Of a stretch of 64,000 nt of DNA, positions 49,841 through 58,635 are shown piece after piece (position 1 is the first letter of the stretch; the number at the start of each line of letters is the position of its first letter). The stretch is from NCBI RefSeq assembly GCF_019802055.1, contig NZ_JAHVHW010000006.1:124001-188000 (forward strand), read 5' to 3'. Position numbers and translations under genes: made by a program. This DNA comes from Ferrimonas balearica (GTDB lineage: Bacteria > Pseudomonadota > Gammaproteobacteria > Enterobacterales > Shewanellaceae). The notes below the pieces were generated by a model. It did no database searches. It saw only the letters and a list, made by a program, of their open reading frames with translations, and was not told the origin of the DNA.

Positions 49841-49917
49841 TAAAAGACTTTGGCAAGAGTACATTATGCCGTCAATAGTTTGACGGCGCTATTTTTGTGA
49901 CCTGAAGAATATTAGGG

Positions 49918-51828
49918 TCAGGATGCAGCAGATTCATCGTAAGCCACTGCGTCGCCGAACCAGATACCCTGACCCCCATCTGCACCTAATTGCTTCAGCG
50001 CCAGCCAATCCGATTCATCGTCCACCCCTTCCGCCAGCACTTTCACTTTGGAGTGGCTGGCAGCCTGGATAAGGCTGGTGATGAACAGCTGGTTTTCCGG
50101 GCGCAGAGGCAACTGCCTGACCAGACTGGGATGCAGTTTGATCCAGTCGATATCAAAGCGGTCGATGTAGTCGGTTTTCTCTACGGTGTGGCCCACGCCA
50201 TCCACCGACAGCTGTACCCCCACCCTCTTCAACTCCTGCAGTACCGGCGTCAGCGCTTCCGCATGCTGAACCAGTTCCCGCTCATTCAGCTCCAGGATCA
50301 GCTGCGACCGGCGCGCCTGATAGTTGGCCAGCAACATCGCCACGGACTTGCCGAAGCGAGGATGGAGCAGCGACTCCGCCGCGATGTTCACGCTAAAGGG
50401 CGTATCGCTGCCGCTGTTGCGCATCTGCTGCAGCCCCAGTTCCATCAGTACCCGTTCAATACGGGGGATCAGACCACAGCGCCGGGCCATCGGGCGGTAT
50501 AGGGCGGCCCGGACCAGTTGCCCCTTCGCGTCACGCATGCGGCTGAACAGCTCATGGCAGAGCAGTTCGCCATCGCGCCCACGTATCGGTTGATAGAAAG
50601 TGGCCCAGGCGCGTCGGCCCAACGCGTTCTCAATCAGGCTGCGCCAACGTACTGTGCCCTGTGCCAGCTCCCGGTCTACCGCACCCTTGTCATACATAAA
50701 CCAGTTGCTGTGGCCCTGAAGCTGCGCAGCACGCAGTGCCATCTCCGCCTCCTCCAGCACCTGGTCCGGCTGGTCACCCTGGTTGTAGTAAGCCAGGCCG
50801 ATGTGGACCAGTTGCTCCCGATCCGCCCCCTTGGGCAGATCAAGCCGGTCAGCGATACGCTGCAAACGGGCCGCCAGCGCTTCCGCCTCCTTGAGTGGCA
50901 ACATCGGCACCAGCAGTGCCAGTTCCAGCCAGTGGCGACGGGCAAACACCCCATCGCTGTGCTCTGAAAGCAGCGGTTCACACAACTCCGCAAACTGGCG
51001 CAATACCGGCAAGCGGGTTTGGGCCGGCAACCCGTCCAGTCCACTGAACTGGATCAGGCAGACCATCCCCTGCCCCTCCATCATGCCGCTGTGGGTCTGA
51101 GCCTGAAGTCGGCTCTCAAAGAACATGGCGTTGCCCAGCCCCAGCTCGCTGTCGAGGAAGGTGTTGGCGCGGATGCGACGATCCAGCTCCAGCTTGGCCT
51201 CCCGCTCTTTGCGCCACTGCCGGTGCAGCCTGATCATCGCACGGCCAACCGACAGGGGGCGCTCCCCTTTGAGCGGTTGGGCCGCCGCGTCCAGATCGCC
51301 CCGGTTAATCTTCCGGGCCCGGTAGGCCAGGATCTCCACCCCTGCCATCTCGCGATTGAGCCACACGGTGCCCACCCCAACCACCACAAATGCGGCGATC
51401 AAGCCAACGGAGATCAGAATCCACTCCTCAAAACCGAACCCCAGCAGCAGCATGGGACGGGCCAGGGTGATCCGCATGATATTGCCGCTGCGCAGCGTGC
51501 GCTGATAGGTGACGGAGGGGCGTCTGTCCGGCTCGGTTTCCGCCTGCCACTGGTAGACCGGCTCACCGGAACGCAACAACACAAAATCCCGGGCCCGGTA
51601 GCTCTTTAGCATATCGGGCAGCCACACCACCATCTGCTCAAGAGGGACACCCCGTTCGTACTGGATATCGACAACCCGGGCCAGAGCACTGACGGCCAGG
51701 TCCTGGTTGCGGTTGGCGTGGGAAAAACTGGCGGTCCAGGCACTGAGCAACAGGGCCAGTGCCACCATGGTGAGAGAGGCGATCCAGAAGCTGATCAACC
51801 TTTGGGTTTGTTCGTGTCGTTTCTTCAT
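49918..51828 (-). CDS. csrD: CsrD (MshH), degenerate GGDEF/EAL RNase E-targeting protein
   Basis: A protein of about 636 residues: two membrane helices flank a short periplasmic loop (about 13-35 and 135-155), followed by GGDEF- and EAL-fold domains whose catalytic motifs are lost. RHWLEL stands where GGDEF should be, HELFSR where EALLRW should be, and VDGVGH replaces the DDFGTG loop. CsrD in E. coli does not make or cleave c-di-GMP; it promotes RNase E decay of the CsrB/C sRNAs. In Vibrio the homologue is mshH, next to msh. The ATG at 51828 is chosen over the TTG at 51843. Confidence 0.92.
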   Translation of the reverse strand: MKKRHEQTQRLISFWIASLTMVALALLLSAWTASFSHANRNQDLAVSALARVVDIQYERGVPLEQMVVWLPDMLKSYRARDFVLLRSGEPVYQWQAETEPDRRPSVTYQRTLRSGNIMRITLARPMLLLGFGFEEWILISVGLIAAFVVVGVGTVWLNREMAGVEILAYRARKINRGDLDAAAQPLKGERPLSVGRAMIRLHRQWRKEREAKLELDRRIRANTFLDSELGLGNAMFFESRLQAQTHSGMMEGQGMVCLIQFSGLDGLPAQTRLPVLRQFAELCEPLLSEHSDGVFARRHWLELALLVPMLPLKEAEALAARLQRIADRLDLPKGADREQLVHIGLAYYNQGDQPDQVLEEAEMALRAAQLQGHSNWFMYDKGAVDRELAQGTVRWRSLIENALGRRAWATFYQPIRGRDGELLCHELFSRMRDAKGQLVRAALYRPMARRCGLIPRIERVLMELGLQQMRNSGSDTPFSVNIAAESLLHPRFGKSVAMLLANYQARRSQLILELNERELVQHAEALTPVLQELKRVGVQLSVDGVGHTVEKTDYIDRFDIDWIKLHPSLVRQLPLRPENQLFITSLIQAASHSKVKVLAEGVDDESDWLALKQLGADGGQGIWFGDAVAYDESAAS

Positions 51829-52024
51829 CCGTGACTCTGTCAAACAACCGGTGGCGCCTTGTAAGCGTCACGCAAAATTCGGGGCAAGACTGCCAACCGA
51901 GGACGCCATCCTCCGACCGCGTACTTCCTCGAGTCAGTGGCTATCATCGCATCGAATGGCGTCCGGACAAAACCGAAGAAGGCTACCGGCTCACTCGCGC
52001 TTTGAATCCCGCTCACAAAGACAC

Positions 52025-52052
52025 AAAAAAGCCCCGGGTAACCGGGGCTTCT
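52025..52052 (-). terminator. Terminator after ssb
   Basis: On the minus strand the stem GCCCCGG / CCGGGGC (loop of four) is followed by a run of T, 30 bases past the ssb stop. Confidence 0.85.
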
Positions 52053-52078
52053 TCAAACTGAGATCCACATCCTGGCGC

Positions 52079-52765
52079 TTAGAACGGGATATCGTCGTCC
52101 CAACCCTCGTCCAGATCCGGAGTGAAGTTCTGGTTGGCGTTCTGATTCTGAGCCGGAGCAGGCTTAGCCGCCGGACGGGACTGACCGCCGCTCTGCTGGC
52201 CGCCACCGAAGTTGCCGCCTTGCTGGCCACCCTGTTGGCCGCCACTGAAGTTGCCGCCCTGCTGGCCGCCACTGAAGTTGCCACCCTGCTGGCCGCCACT
52301 GAAGTTGCCACCCTGCTGGCCGCCACTGAAGTTGCCGCCCTGCTGGCCGCCACCGAAGTTGCCGCCCTGCTGGCCGCCACCGAAGTTGCCGCCCTGCTGG
52401 CCGCCACCGAAGCTGCCGCCACCCTGACCACCGCGGGAGTCCAGCATCTGCATCTGGTCAGCCACGATCTCAGTGGTGTAGCGGTCTTGACCGTTCTGGT
52501 CTTGCCACTTACGGGTTTGCAGTTTGCCTTCGATGTAAACCTTGGCGCCCTTCTTCAGGTACTCACCGGCGATTTCGCCCAGACGGCGGAACAACACCAC
52601 CCGGTGCCACTCGGTACGCTCCTGGCGCTGGCCCTGCTGGTCTTTCCAGCTTTCAGAGGTTGCCACGGTGATGTTCGCCACCGCGTTACCATTGGGCATA
52701 TAACGCACTTCGGGATCTTGCCCGAGATTACCTACCAAAATGACTTTGTTGATGCCACCGGCCAT
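52079..52765 (-). CDS. ssb: Single-stranded DNA-binding protein
   Basis: A 228-residue SSB. An N-terminal OB-fold domain ([20 protein letters not shown], residues 1 to about 110) is followed by a Gly/Gln/Asn-rich disordered linker made of tandem copies of FGGGQQGGN or FSGGQQGGN, then the C-terminal acidic tip DDDIPF that recruits repair and replication partners. The linker is longer than in E. coli SSB (178 residues). The ATG at 52765 matches family starts. Its neighbours yajR and uvrA resemble the E. coli ssb-uvrA locus. Confidence 0.97.
   Translation of the reverse strand: MAGGINKVILVGNLGQDPEVRYMPNGNAVANITVATSESWKDQQGQRQERTEWHRVVLFRRLGEIAGEYLKKGAKVYIEGKLQTRKWQDQNGQDRYTTEIVADQMQMLDSRGGQGGGSFGGGQQGGNFGGGQQGGNFGGGQQGGNFSGGQQGGNFSGGQQGGNFSGGQQGGNFSGGQQGGQQGGNFGGGQQSGGQSRPAAKPAPAQNQNANQNFTPDLDEGWDDDIPF
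52196..52420. repeat. Tandem 27-base repeat within ssb
   Basis: About seven to eight in-frame copies of a 27-base unit encode FGGGQQGGN / FSGGQQGGN; one copy is extended by GGQQ. Neighbouring copies are nearly identical, so the array is prone to slippage. It also creates long spurious open frames on the other strand. Confidence 0.9.
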
Positions 52766-52858
52766 CGTTCTCTCCAAACCTTAATTTGATCCGCACAGCC
52801 TACCACAGGGGCGTGCCTTTCTTCACCTGTCGTCGCTATCGAGTAGCGCGAAAAAAGC

Positions 52859-54232
52859 TTAACTTTGCAACAGCGCCCGAGCCTGCTGGATGTCGAACAG
52901 ATCGTCCACTTTCAGGTAAGCCGCCTGTTGCTCAGGGATAACAATCACTTCCTTGATGCCCGGAAGGGCCATCAGGGCGGCAGCCACTTCACCGGCGTGG
53001 ACGCGGTCCCGCACCGGGGCTTCCAGGGTCAGGCTCTTGGCCATCTCCGGCTCCGGCATCGACCACATGTAACCCAGCCACAGCAGGATCAGCGCCGCAC
53101 ACAGGCCGAACACGCCCTGGGCGCCGAGGTGCTGATACAGCACGCCACCCAGCACGCCGCCGAGGAAGGCACCGCTGAACTGAGCCGTGGAGTAGATCCC
53201 CATGGCAGACCCTTTATCCCCGGCCGGGCTGAGGCGGGAGATCAGGCTCGGCAGCGCCGCTTCCAGGTAGTTCAGGCCCACAAAGAACAACACGGTGCCA
53301 ATCGCCAGCGCCGCAATGGTATGCACCCCGGACGCCAGCACCACCATCGCCACCAGCTGCAGCACAATGGCAAACAGAAAGGGCTTACGGCTGGTTTTCT
53401 TCTTCACGCCGTAGAGGATGATCGGCACCATCAGCACCAGCGCCAGCACCATCGCTGGCAGATAGAGCGTCCAGTGATCCGCCTTATCCATTCCTGCGTC
53501 CACCAGCGCCAGCGGCAGGGCCACAAAGAGCGCGGTGATCAGCAGGTGCAGCACCATGATGGAGAGGTCAAGACGGCGCAACTGAGGGTCTTTCAGCAGT
53601 GACCACAAACGCTCAGGCACCGCCACCAGATCCCCCGCGGGGGCTTTCTGCACCGAGTTGGGCACCATCAGGTGCACCACCACCAGCGCCACTAAAGCCA
53701 GCACCGCGGTCAGGGCGAACAGGCCATGCAAGCCGGTGCTGCGGGCCAGAGTGGGGCCCGCCACCAGCGCCACGGCAAAAGAGAGGCCGATAAAGGAACC
53801 GATCACCGCCATCACCTTGGGCCGCTGCTCGTCACGGGTCAGGTCTGACGCCAGCGCCAACACCGCCGACGCCACGGCCCCCATCCCCTGCAGGGCGCGA
53901 CCAAGCGCCACCAGATAGATGGAGTCGGCCACTGCCGCCACCACAGAACCGATGGCAAACAGGATAAGGCCAATGGTGATCACCGTTTTGCGGCCAAAGC
54001 GGTCCGACGCCATCCCAGCGGGGATCTGCAGCAACGCCTGGGTCAGGCCGTAGGCACCGATGGCAATCCCTACCCACATCGGGGAGAAGCCCTCAAGGCT
54101 CTGCCCGTAGGTGGCAAGCACCGGCATGATCAGAAACAGGCCAAACATCCGCAGGCCGTAGACGCTGGCCAGAGAGAAGGCAGCGCGTTTTTCGATGGCG
54201 TTGAGGCCCTGACTCACTGGGCGGTTCCTCAT
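52859..54232 (-). CDS. yajR: YajR-like MFS transporter with C-terminal YAM domain
   Basis: A 457-residue major facilitator protein with 12 hydrophobic segments. Motif A is GMASDRFGRKT between helices 2 and 3. A soluble ferredoxin-like domain of about 65 residues (VHAGEVAAALMALPGIKEVIV to the end) matches the YAM domain unique to YajR. The substrate is unknown. The ATG at 54232 (RNRPVSQGLNAIEKRAAF) fits the family. It is divergent from uvrA and upstream of ssb. Confidence 0.93.
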   Translation of the reverse strand: MRNRPVSQGLNAIEKRAAFSLASVYGLRMFGLFLIMPVLATYGQSLEGFSPMWVGIAIGAYGLTQALLQIPAGMASDRFGRKTVITIGLILFAIGSVVAAVADSIYLVALGRALQGMGAVASAVLALASDLTRDEQRPKVMAVIGSFIGLSFAVALVAGPTLARSTGLHGLFALTAVLALVALVVVHLMVPNSVQKAPAGDLVAVPERLWSLLKDPQLRRLDLSIMVLHLLITALFVALPLALVDAGMDKADHWTLYLPAMVLALVLMVPIILYGVKKKTSRKPFLFAIVLQLVAMVVLASGVHTIAALAIGTVLFFVGLNYLEAALPSLISRLSPAGDKGSAMGIYSTAQFSGAFLGGVLGGVLYQHLGAQGVFGLCAALILLWLGYMWSMPEPEMAKSLTLEAPVRDRVHAGEVAAALMALPGIKEVIVIPEQQAAYLKVDDLFDIQQARALLQS

Positions 54233-54428
54233 CGTGTGTTGCGGGAAATGGGCGACAGTGTACCAGAGGTTAATCCTCTGTTGAGGCCAATACCCGCTGC
54301 AAAAGGTCGAAACAGGCTAGCGCCCGGACTCCCCTCTGACAATCGCCACTCTCCTCCTGTGCCCGCCAACCGCCTAAACTGGGACACGAGTAGCACTTTT
54401 GATCCTTGACTCTGTCCCGGCCAAAGTA

Positions 54429-54457
54429 CTGTTTTTTTATCCAGGGCGGGGTATGAT
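54429..54457 (+). promoter_or_regulatory. uvrA: Probable LexA (SOS) box and promoter of uvrA
   Basis: CTGTTTTTTTATCCAG (54429-54444) fits the gammaproteobacterial LexA pattern CTG-N10-CAG, with an AT-rich core, and sits 47 bases before the uvrA ATG. TATGAT at 54452-54457 is a good -10 box, and the LexA box covers the expected -35 position. In E. coli uvrA is LexA-controlled. Confidence 0.6.
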
Positions 54458-54491
54458 GGTCGTTTCGTTTTTCTGCTAAGCGCCGAGCCTG

Positions 54492-57314
54492 ATGGACAAA
54501 ATAGACGTACGGGGTGCCCGCACCCACAACCTGAAAAACATCAATCTCACCATCCCGAGGGACAAGCTTATCGTGATCACCGGTTTGTCCGGTTCCGGCA
54601 AGTCCTCGCTGGCGTTCGACACCCTTTATGCCGAGGGACAGCGACGCTATGTTGAATCACTCTCTGCGTACGCCCGTCAGTTCCTGTCGCTGATGGAGAA
54701 GCCCGATGTTGACCACATCGAGGGCCTCTCGCCCGCCATCTCCATCGAGCAGAAATCCACCTCCCACAACCCCCGCTCTACCGTGGGCACCATCACCGAG
54801 ATCTACGACTACCTGCGTCTGCTGTTTGCCCGCGTCGGCGAACCCCGCTGTCCGGAGCACCAGGTGCCGCTGACCGCGCAAACCGTGTCCCAGATGGTGG
54901 ACAAGGTGCTGACGCTGGAGGAGGGCTCCAAGCAGATGTTGCTGGCGCCGGTGGTGCAGGGCCGTAAAGGGGAACACATCAAGCTGCTGGAATCTCTGGC
55001 AGCACAAGGCTTTATCCGGGCCCGCATCGACGGCGAGGTGTGCGACCTGTCCGATCCGCCGACGCTGGATCTGCACGTCAAACACACCATCGAAGTGGTG
55101 GTGGACCGCTTTAAAGTGCGCGATGACCTCAAGCAGCGTCTGGCGGAATCCTTTGAGACCGCGCTGGAGCTTTCCGGCGGCATCGCCACCGTGGCACCGA
55201 TGGAGGGTAACGGCGAAACCCTGATCTTCTCCGCCAACTTTGCCTGCCCCCACTGCGGCTACTCCATGAGCGAACTGGAACCCCGCATCTTCTCCTTCAA
55301 CAACCCAGCAGGCGCCTGCCCTACCTGTGATGGCCTGGGGGTGCAGCAGTTCTTTGATGAAGAGCGGGTGGTCACTAACTCCGACCTCTCCCTGGCCGGG
55401 GGCTGCATCCGTGGCTGGGACCGCCGAAACTTCTACTACTACCAGATGCTGCGCTCTCTGGCGGAGCACTACGAGTTCGATATCGAAGCGCCCTGGCATG
55501 AGTTGCCGAATAAGGTGCAGAAGCTGGTGCTGGAGGGTTCCGGCCGCGAAAGCATCAACTTCAAATATGTGAACGACCGCGGGGATACCGTGGTGCGCCG
55601 CCACCCCTTCGAGGGGATCCTCAACAACATGCAGCGCCGCTATAAAGAGACCGAGTCCAACTCGGTGCGGGAGGAGCTGGCCAAGTACATCTCCACTACC
55701 CACTGCCGCAGCTGCGGTGGCTCCCGTCTGCGGGAAGAGGCCCGTCACGTCTATGTAGCGGACACCCCGCTGCCGGTGCTGACCGAGTGGTCCATCGGTG
55801 AGGCACTGGAGTGGTTTGGCGCGCTGCAGTTTGAGGGCCAGAAGGCCAAGATCGCCGAGAAGGTGCTGAAGGAGATCCACGATCGCCTCGGCTTCCTGGT
55901 TAACGTGGGCCTCAACTACCTGACCCTCTCCCGCTCCGCCGAAACCCTCTCCGGGGGTGAAGCCCAGCGTATCCGTCTGGCCAGCCAGATCGGTGCCGGT
56001 CTGGTGGGCGTAATGTACGTGCTGGATGAGCCCTCCATCGGTCTGCACCAGCGCGACAACGAGCGCTTGCTGGCCACCCTCACCCACCTGCGGGATCTGG
56101 GCAACACCGTACTAGTGGTGGAACACGACGAGGACGCCATCCGTGCCGCCGACCACATCATCGATATCGGCCCGGGGGCCGGGGTTCATGGTGGCCAGGT
56201 GGTGGCGGAAGGCACCCTGGAAGATATTCTAAGCAGTGAGGGCTCCCTTACCGGCCACTACCTGTCCGGTAAGAAGGAGATTGCGGTGCCCGCCCAACGC
56301 ACCCCCTATGATCCCAAGCAGGAGATCCAGCTGTTCGGCGCCACCGGCAACAACCTGAAGAGCGTCGACCTGACCATTCCGGTTGGCCTGATGACCTGCA
56401 TCACCGGGGTATCCGGCTCAGGCAAATCCACCCTGATCAATGACACCTTCTACAAGATCGCCCACCGGGAGCTGAACGGCGCCACTGTGGACGAGCCCGC
56501 CCCCTACAAAGAGGTGGTGGGGATGGACCACTGCGACAAAGTGGTGGACATCGACCAGAGCCCGATTGGCCGCACCCCGCGCTCCAACCCGGCCACCTAC
56601 ACCGGCATCTTTACCCCGATCCGGGAGCTGTTCTCCGGCACCCAGGAGTCCCGCGCACGGGGTTACAAGCCCGGCCGCTTCTCCTTTAACGTCAAGGGCG
56701 GGCGCTGCGAAGCCTGTCAGGGCGATGGGGTGATCAAGGTGGAGATGCACTTCCTGCCGGACGTCTACGTGCCCTGCGACCAGTGCAAAGGCAAACGCTA
56801 CAACCGGGAAACCCTGGAAGTGCACTACAAGGGCAAGAGCATCCATGAGGTGCTGGAGATGACCGTTGAGGAAGCCCGTGGCTTCTTCGATCCGGTGCCC
56901 GCCATCGCCCGTAAGCTGCAAACCCTGATGGACGTGGGCCTCTCCTACATCCGTCTGGGCCAGAGCGCCACCACCCTCTCCGGCGGTGAAGCGCAGCGGG
57001 TGAAACTGGCCAAGGAGCTGTCCAAGCGCGACACCGGCAAAACCCTCTATATCCTTGATGAGCCCACCACCGGTCTGCACTTCCAGGATATCCAGATGCT
57101 GCTGGACGTACTGCACCGCCTGCGCGACCACGGCAACACCGTAGTGGTGATTGAGCACAACCTCGATGTGATCAAAACCGCCGACTGGATTGTCGACCTC
57201 GGCCCGGAAGGCGGCTCCGGCGGCGGCACCATCCTGGTAACCGGCACCCCGGAGCAGGTGGCGGAGTGCGCCGAATCCCATACCGCACGGTTCCTGAAAC
57301 CAATGTTGAAGTGA
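54492..57314 (+). CDS. uvrA: UvrABC excinuclease subunit A
   Basis: A 940-residue damage-recognition ATPase of nucleotide excision repair. Two ABC modules are present: the first has [12 protein letters not shown] (about residue 31) and the second [12 protein letters not shown] (about 640), with signature sequences [12 protein letters not shown] and [12 protein letters not shown]. Zinc-finger cysteine pairs are at CPHC / CPTC and CEAC / CDQC. The length equals E. coli UvrA. Confidence 0.98.
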   Translation: MDKIDVRGARTHNLKNINLTIPRDKLIVITGLSGSGKSSLAFDTLYAEGQRRYVESLSAYARQFLSLMEKPDVDHIEGLSPAISIEQKSTSHNPRSTVGTITEIYDYLRLLFARVGEPRCPEHQVPLTAQTVSQMVDKVLTLEEGSKQMLLAPVVQGRKGEHIKLLESLAAQGFIRARIDGEVCDLSDPPTLDLHVKHTIEVVVDRFKVRDDLKQRLAESFETALELSGGIATVAPMEGNGETLIFSANFACPHCGYSMSELEPRIFSFNNPAGACPTCDGLGVQQFFDEERVVTNSDLSLAGGCIRGWDRRNFYYYQMLRSLAEHYEFDIEAPWHELPNKVQKLVLEGSGRESINFKYVNDRGDTVVRRHPFEGILNNMQRRYKETESNSVREELAKYISTTHCRSCGGSRLREEARHVYVADTPLPVLTEWSIGEALEWFGALQFEGQKAKIAEKVLKEIHDRLGFLVNVGLNYLTLSRSAETLSGGEAQRIRLASQIGAGLVGVMYVLDEPSIGLHQRDNERLLATLTHLRDLGNTVLVVEHDEDAIRAADHIIDIGPGAGVHGGQVVAEGTLEDILSSEGSLTGHYLSGKKEIAVPAQRTPYDPKQEIQLFGATGNNLKSVDLTIPVGLMTCITGVSGSGKSTLINDTFYKIAHRELNGATVDEPAPYKEVVGMDHCDKVVDIDQSPIGRTPRSNPATYTGIFTPIRELFSGTQESRARGYKPGRFSFNVKGGRCEACQGDGVIKVEMHFLPDVYVPCDQCKGKRYNRETLEVHYKGKSIHEVLEMTVEEARGFFDPVPAIARKLQTLMDVGLSYIRLGQSATTLSGGEAQRVKLAKELSKRDTGKTLYILDEPTTGLHFQDIQMLLDVLHRLRDHGNTVVVIEHNLDVIKTADWIVDLGPEGGSGGGTILVTGTPEQVAECAESHTARFLKPMLK

Positions 57315-57340
57315 TGGGTTAAGTAAGTTTGGCAATAAGA

Positions 57341-57366
57341 AACGGCACCTCTGAGTGCCGTTTTTT
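57341..57366 (+). terminator. Terminator after uvrA
   Basis: The stem AACGGCAC / GTGCCGTT (loop CTCTGA) is followed by TTTT, 26 bases after the uvrA stop. Confidence 0.9.
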
Positions 57367-57560
57367 GTGGGTTCGGTTAGCGGATAGCTGCGGCATCAGA
57401 CATTATGTGGGGCATAAAGATTTGCGCCCGGGGGAGCGGAGCGGGCGACCGCTACCCCTACCGAGACCATGCTAGAATGGAAGTTGATCGGCTGATGCTT
57501 TGCTGAGAAAGAGTCCTATATTACATTATCTTAGGTTATATCAATGACAAGGTATGTACG

Positions 57561-57755
57561 ATGAAAACCGAAGTATTGCTTTTTCTAGAACGCCACCCCA
57601 TACGTTCCTTTGAAACCGATGAAATTTATTTGTCGCGAATTACAGAAATAGCGGTCGAGGAAAGTTTGGACATGGACAGCTTCTTTCTTGTTCTTGGGGA
57701 AAAGTTCCCTCACAGCTGGAAACAGATCGAAAAACTACAAAGTAAGTTCTCTTGA
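57561..57755 (+). CDS. Small hypothetical protein
   Basis: A 64-residue open frame starting ATG with AAGG eight bases upstream. The protein is acidic and largely helical in appearance (TEIAVEESLDMDSFFLVLGEKF), with no signal peptide or recognised domain. The local DNA is clearly AT-richer than uvrA, suggesting acquired DNA. It ends shortly before a hairpin (AAAAGGG / CCCTTTT at 57778-57810) that could terminate it. I do not recognise a family. Confidence 0.5.
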   Translation: MKTEVLLFLERHPIRSFETDEIYLSRITEIAVEESLDMDSFFLVLGEKFPHSWKQIEKLQSKFS

Positions 57756-58140
57756 AATATTAAGGGCCATAACGATTCAAAAGGGCTGACACATAATTTC
57801 ATCCCTTTTGGTTGATACTAAGCTCATTTTGGTGAGGTGGACGACACTTGCTACCAAGTGCCGTCTCCCTATGAACTTGTCCACCAGTAGGCCCATCAAC
57901 CGCTCTAATTACGCGCTCTAATTAGACACCCACCTTTGCACTCTTTAGCTAACGATAACTGTAACGATAACTGGATACCCACTTTAGTGCGACTCAAAGG
58001 AAGGCTAGAGTCCACACGCACCGGCTGTTAAGAAATTCCAGTCGTGGTGCTCCGCCCAACGGAAACAGTTTGGTTAGCTAAAATTATCGAGATACGGGCA
58101 ACAGCCAACCAAACGATTGCGATCCGCCTGTAGCGCCTTG
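57756..58140. other. Gene-free AT-rich region with hairpins and short direct repeats
   Basis: No convincing gene. It holds a terminator-like hairpin (57778-57810), a nested stem (GGTGGAC 57836-57842 with GTCCACC 57879-57885, enclosing CACTTG / CAAGTG) and two pairs of 11-base direct repeats: CGCTCTAATTA at 57901 and 57914, AACGATAACTG at 57951 and 57963. An attC-like site occupies its right end. Confidence 0.6.
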
Positions 58141-58146
58141 TTAAGT
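58054..58146 (-). other. attC-like recombination site
   Basis: Read on the minus strand, ACTTAAC (58146-58140, fitting the R'' core RYYYAAC and containing the stop of the adjacent ORF) is followed 80 bases later by GTTGGGC (58060-58054, fitting the R' core GTTRRRY). Between them an 11-base stem TTTGGTTGGCT / AGCTAACCAAA can form. The cores are right, but the arms next to them pair poorly, so this may be degenerate. No integrase gene is in the window. Confidence 0.4.
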
Positions 58147-58413
58147 GGTCGGGTAGCCCACTTCGCTCTTGAACTTATCATAGCTATCGGGATAAACCGG
58201 ACTCCATCCTTCTAGCCAAGTGTTGCCCCATAAGCGCTCATAAGTATCAATTGCAGCAAACAAGTCTGACTTCGGAGCATCTAGGGTAAGCTTGGCCAGC
58301 ACAATTGCAGCATGAGCAAGGAGAGCTACATAACGCGGCCTGTCTTCTGCACTCTGCGTTCTTTCAAGCCCCATGTACAAATCTTCAATGTGCCGTGAGA
58401 AAGATACCTTCAT
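58141..58413 (-). CDS. Hypothetical protein, possible integron-cassette ORF
   Basis: A 90-residue open frame encoding a mostly helical soluble protein with no recognised domain (RPRYVALLAHAAIVLAKLTLD; a Trp/Tyr-rich end LWGNTWLEGWSPVYPDSYDKF). The stop TAA falls inside an attC-like R'' core. Upstream of the ATG, six bases away, lies GTTAAGT (58425-58419), which fits the core at which a cassette starts. No clear Shine-Dalgarno is seen. It could be a captured gene cassette. Confidence 0.55.
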   Translation of the reverse strand: MKVSFSRHIEDLYMGLERTQSAEDRPRYVALLAHAAIVLAKLTLDAPKSDLFAAIDTYERLWGNTWLEGWSPVYPDSYDKFKSEVGYPTT

Positions 58414-58635
58414 AGGATACTTAACAGTGGAGTTATTGCGCTGATGGTACCTTTATGCGCCCATTAATACTCGCGAAAGTTCCCTCAACACAGCGAACGA
58501 CCGCTTTTGGCGCCAAAACTGACATTTCTGATTCATAGGAATTCGCTTGGGCGGTGGGTGGCTCTGTGGTACATAGTGGCGCCTGTGTTTTAGGGTCTGC
58601 TTCGGGCCCTGCTGTATTCGCTGACTTACGAACCA

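Noticed and set aside
52196-52420. CRISPR-like tandem repeats
   Set aside because: The repeat units abut with no unique spacers, and they are in-frame codons of ssb.
51707-52789. Long plus-strand open frame with LLAATEVA-type repeats
   Set aside because: It is the antisense of the ssb linker repeat. The repetitive 27-base unit keeps the frame open, and the ssb frame has clear OB-fold and tip motifs.
52766-52858. LexA box before ssb
   Set aside because: I looked for CTG-N10-CAG in the region upstream of ssb and saw no acceptable match.
54657-56087. 476-codon minus-strand frame opposite uvrA
   Set aside because: Antisense shadow of uvrA, rich in His, Gln and Gly with no motifs.
57421-57455. 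GC-rich stretch as a terminator or recombination site
   Set aside because: Only imperfect short complementarity, with no T-run and no known core.
58426-58570. A second attC site upstream of the cassette ORF
   Set aside because: ACTTAAC is present at 58419-58425, but no GTTRRRY partner was found within 140 bases on the plus strand, so only one site is claimed.
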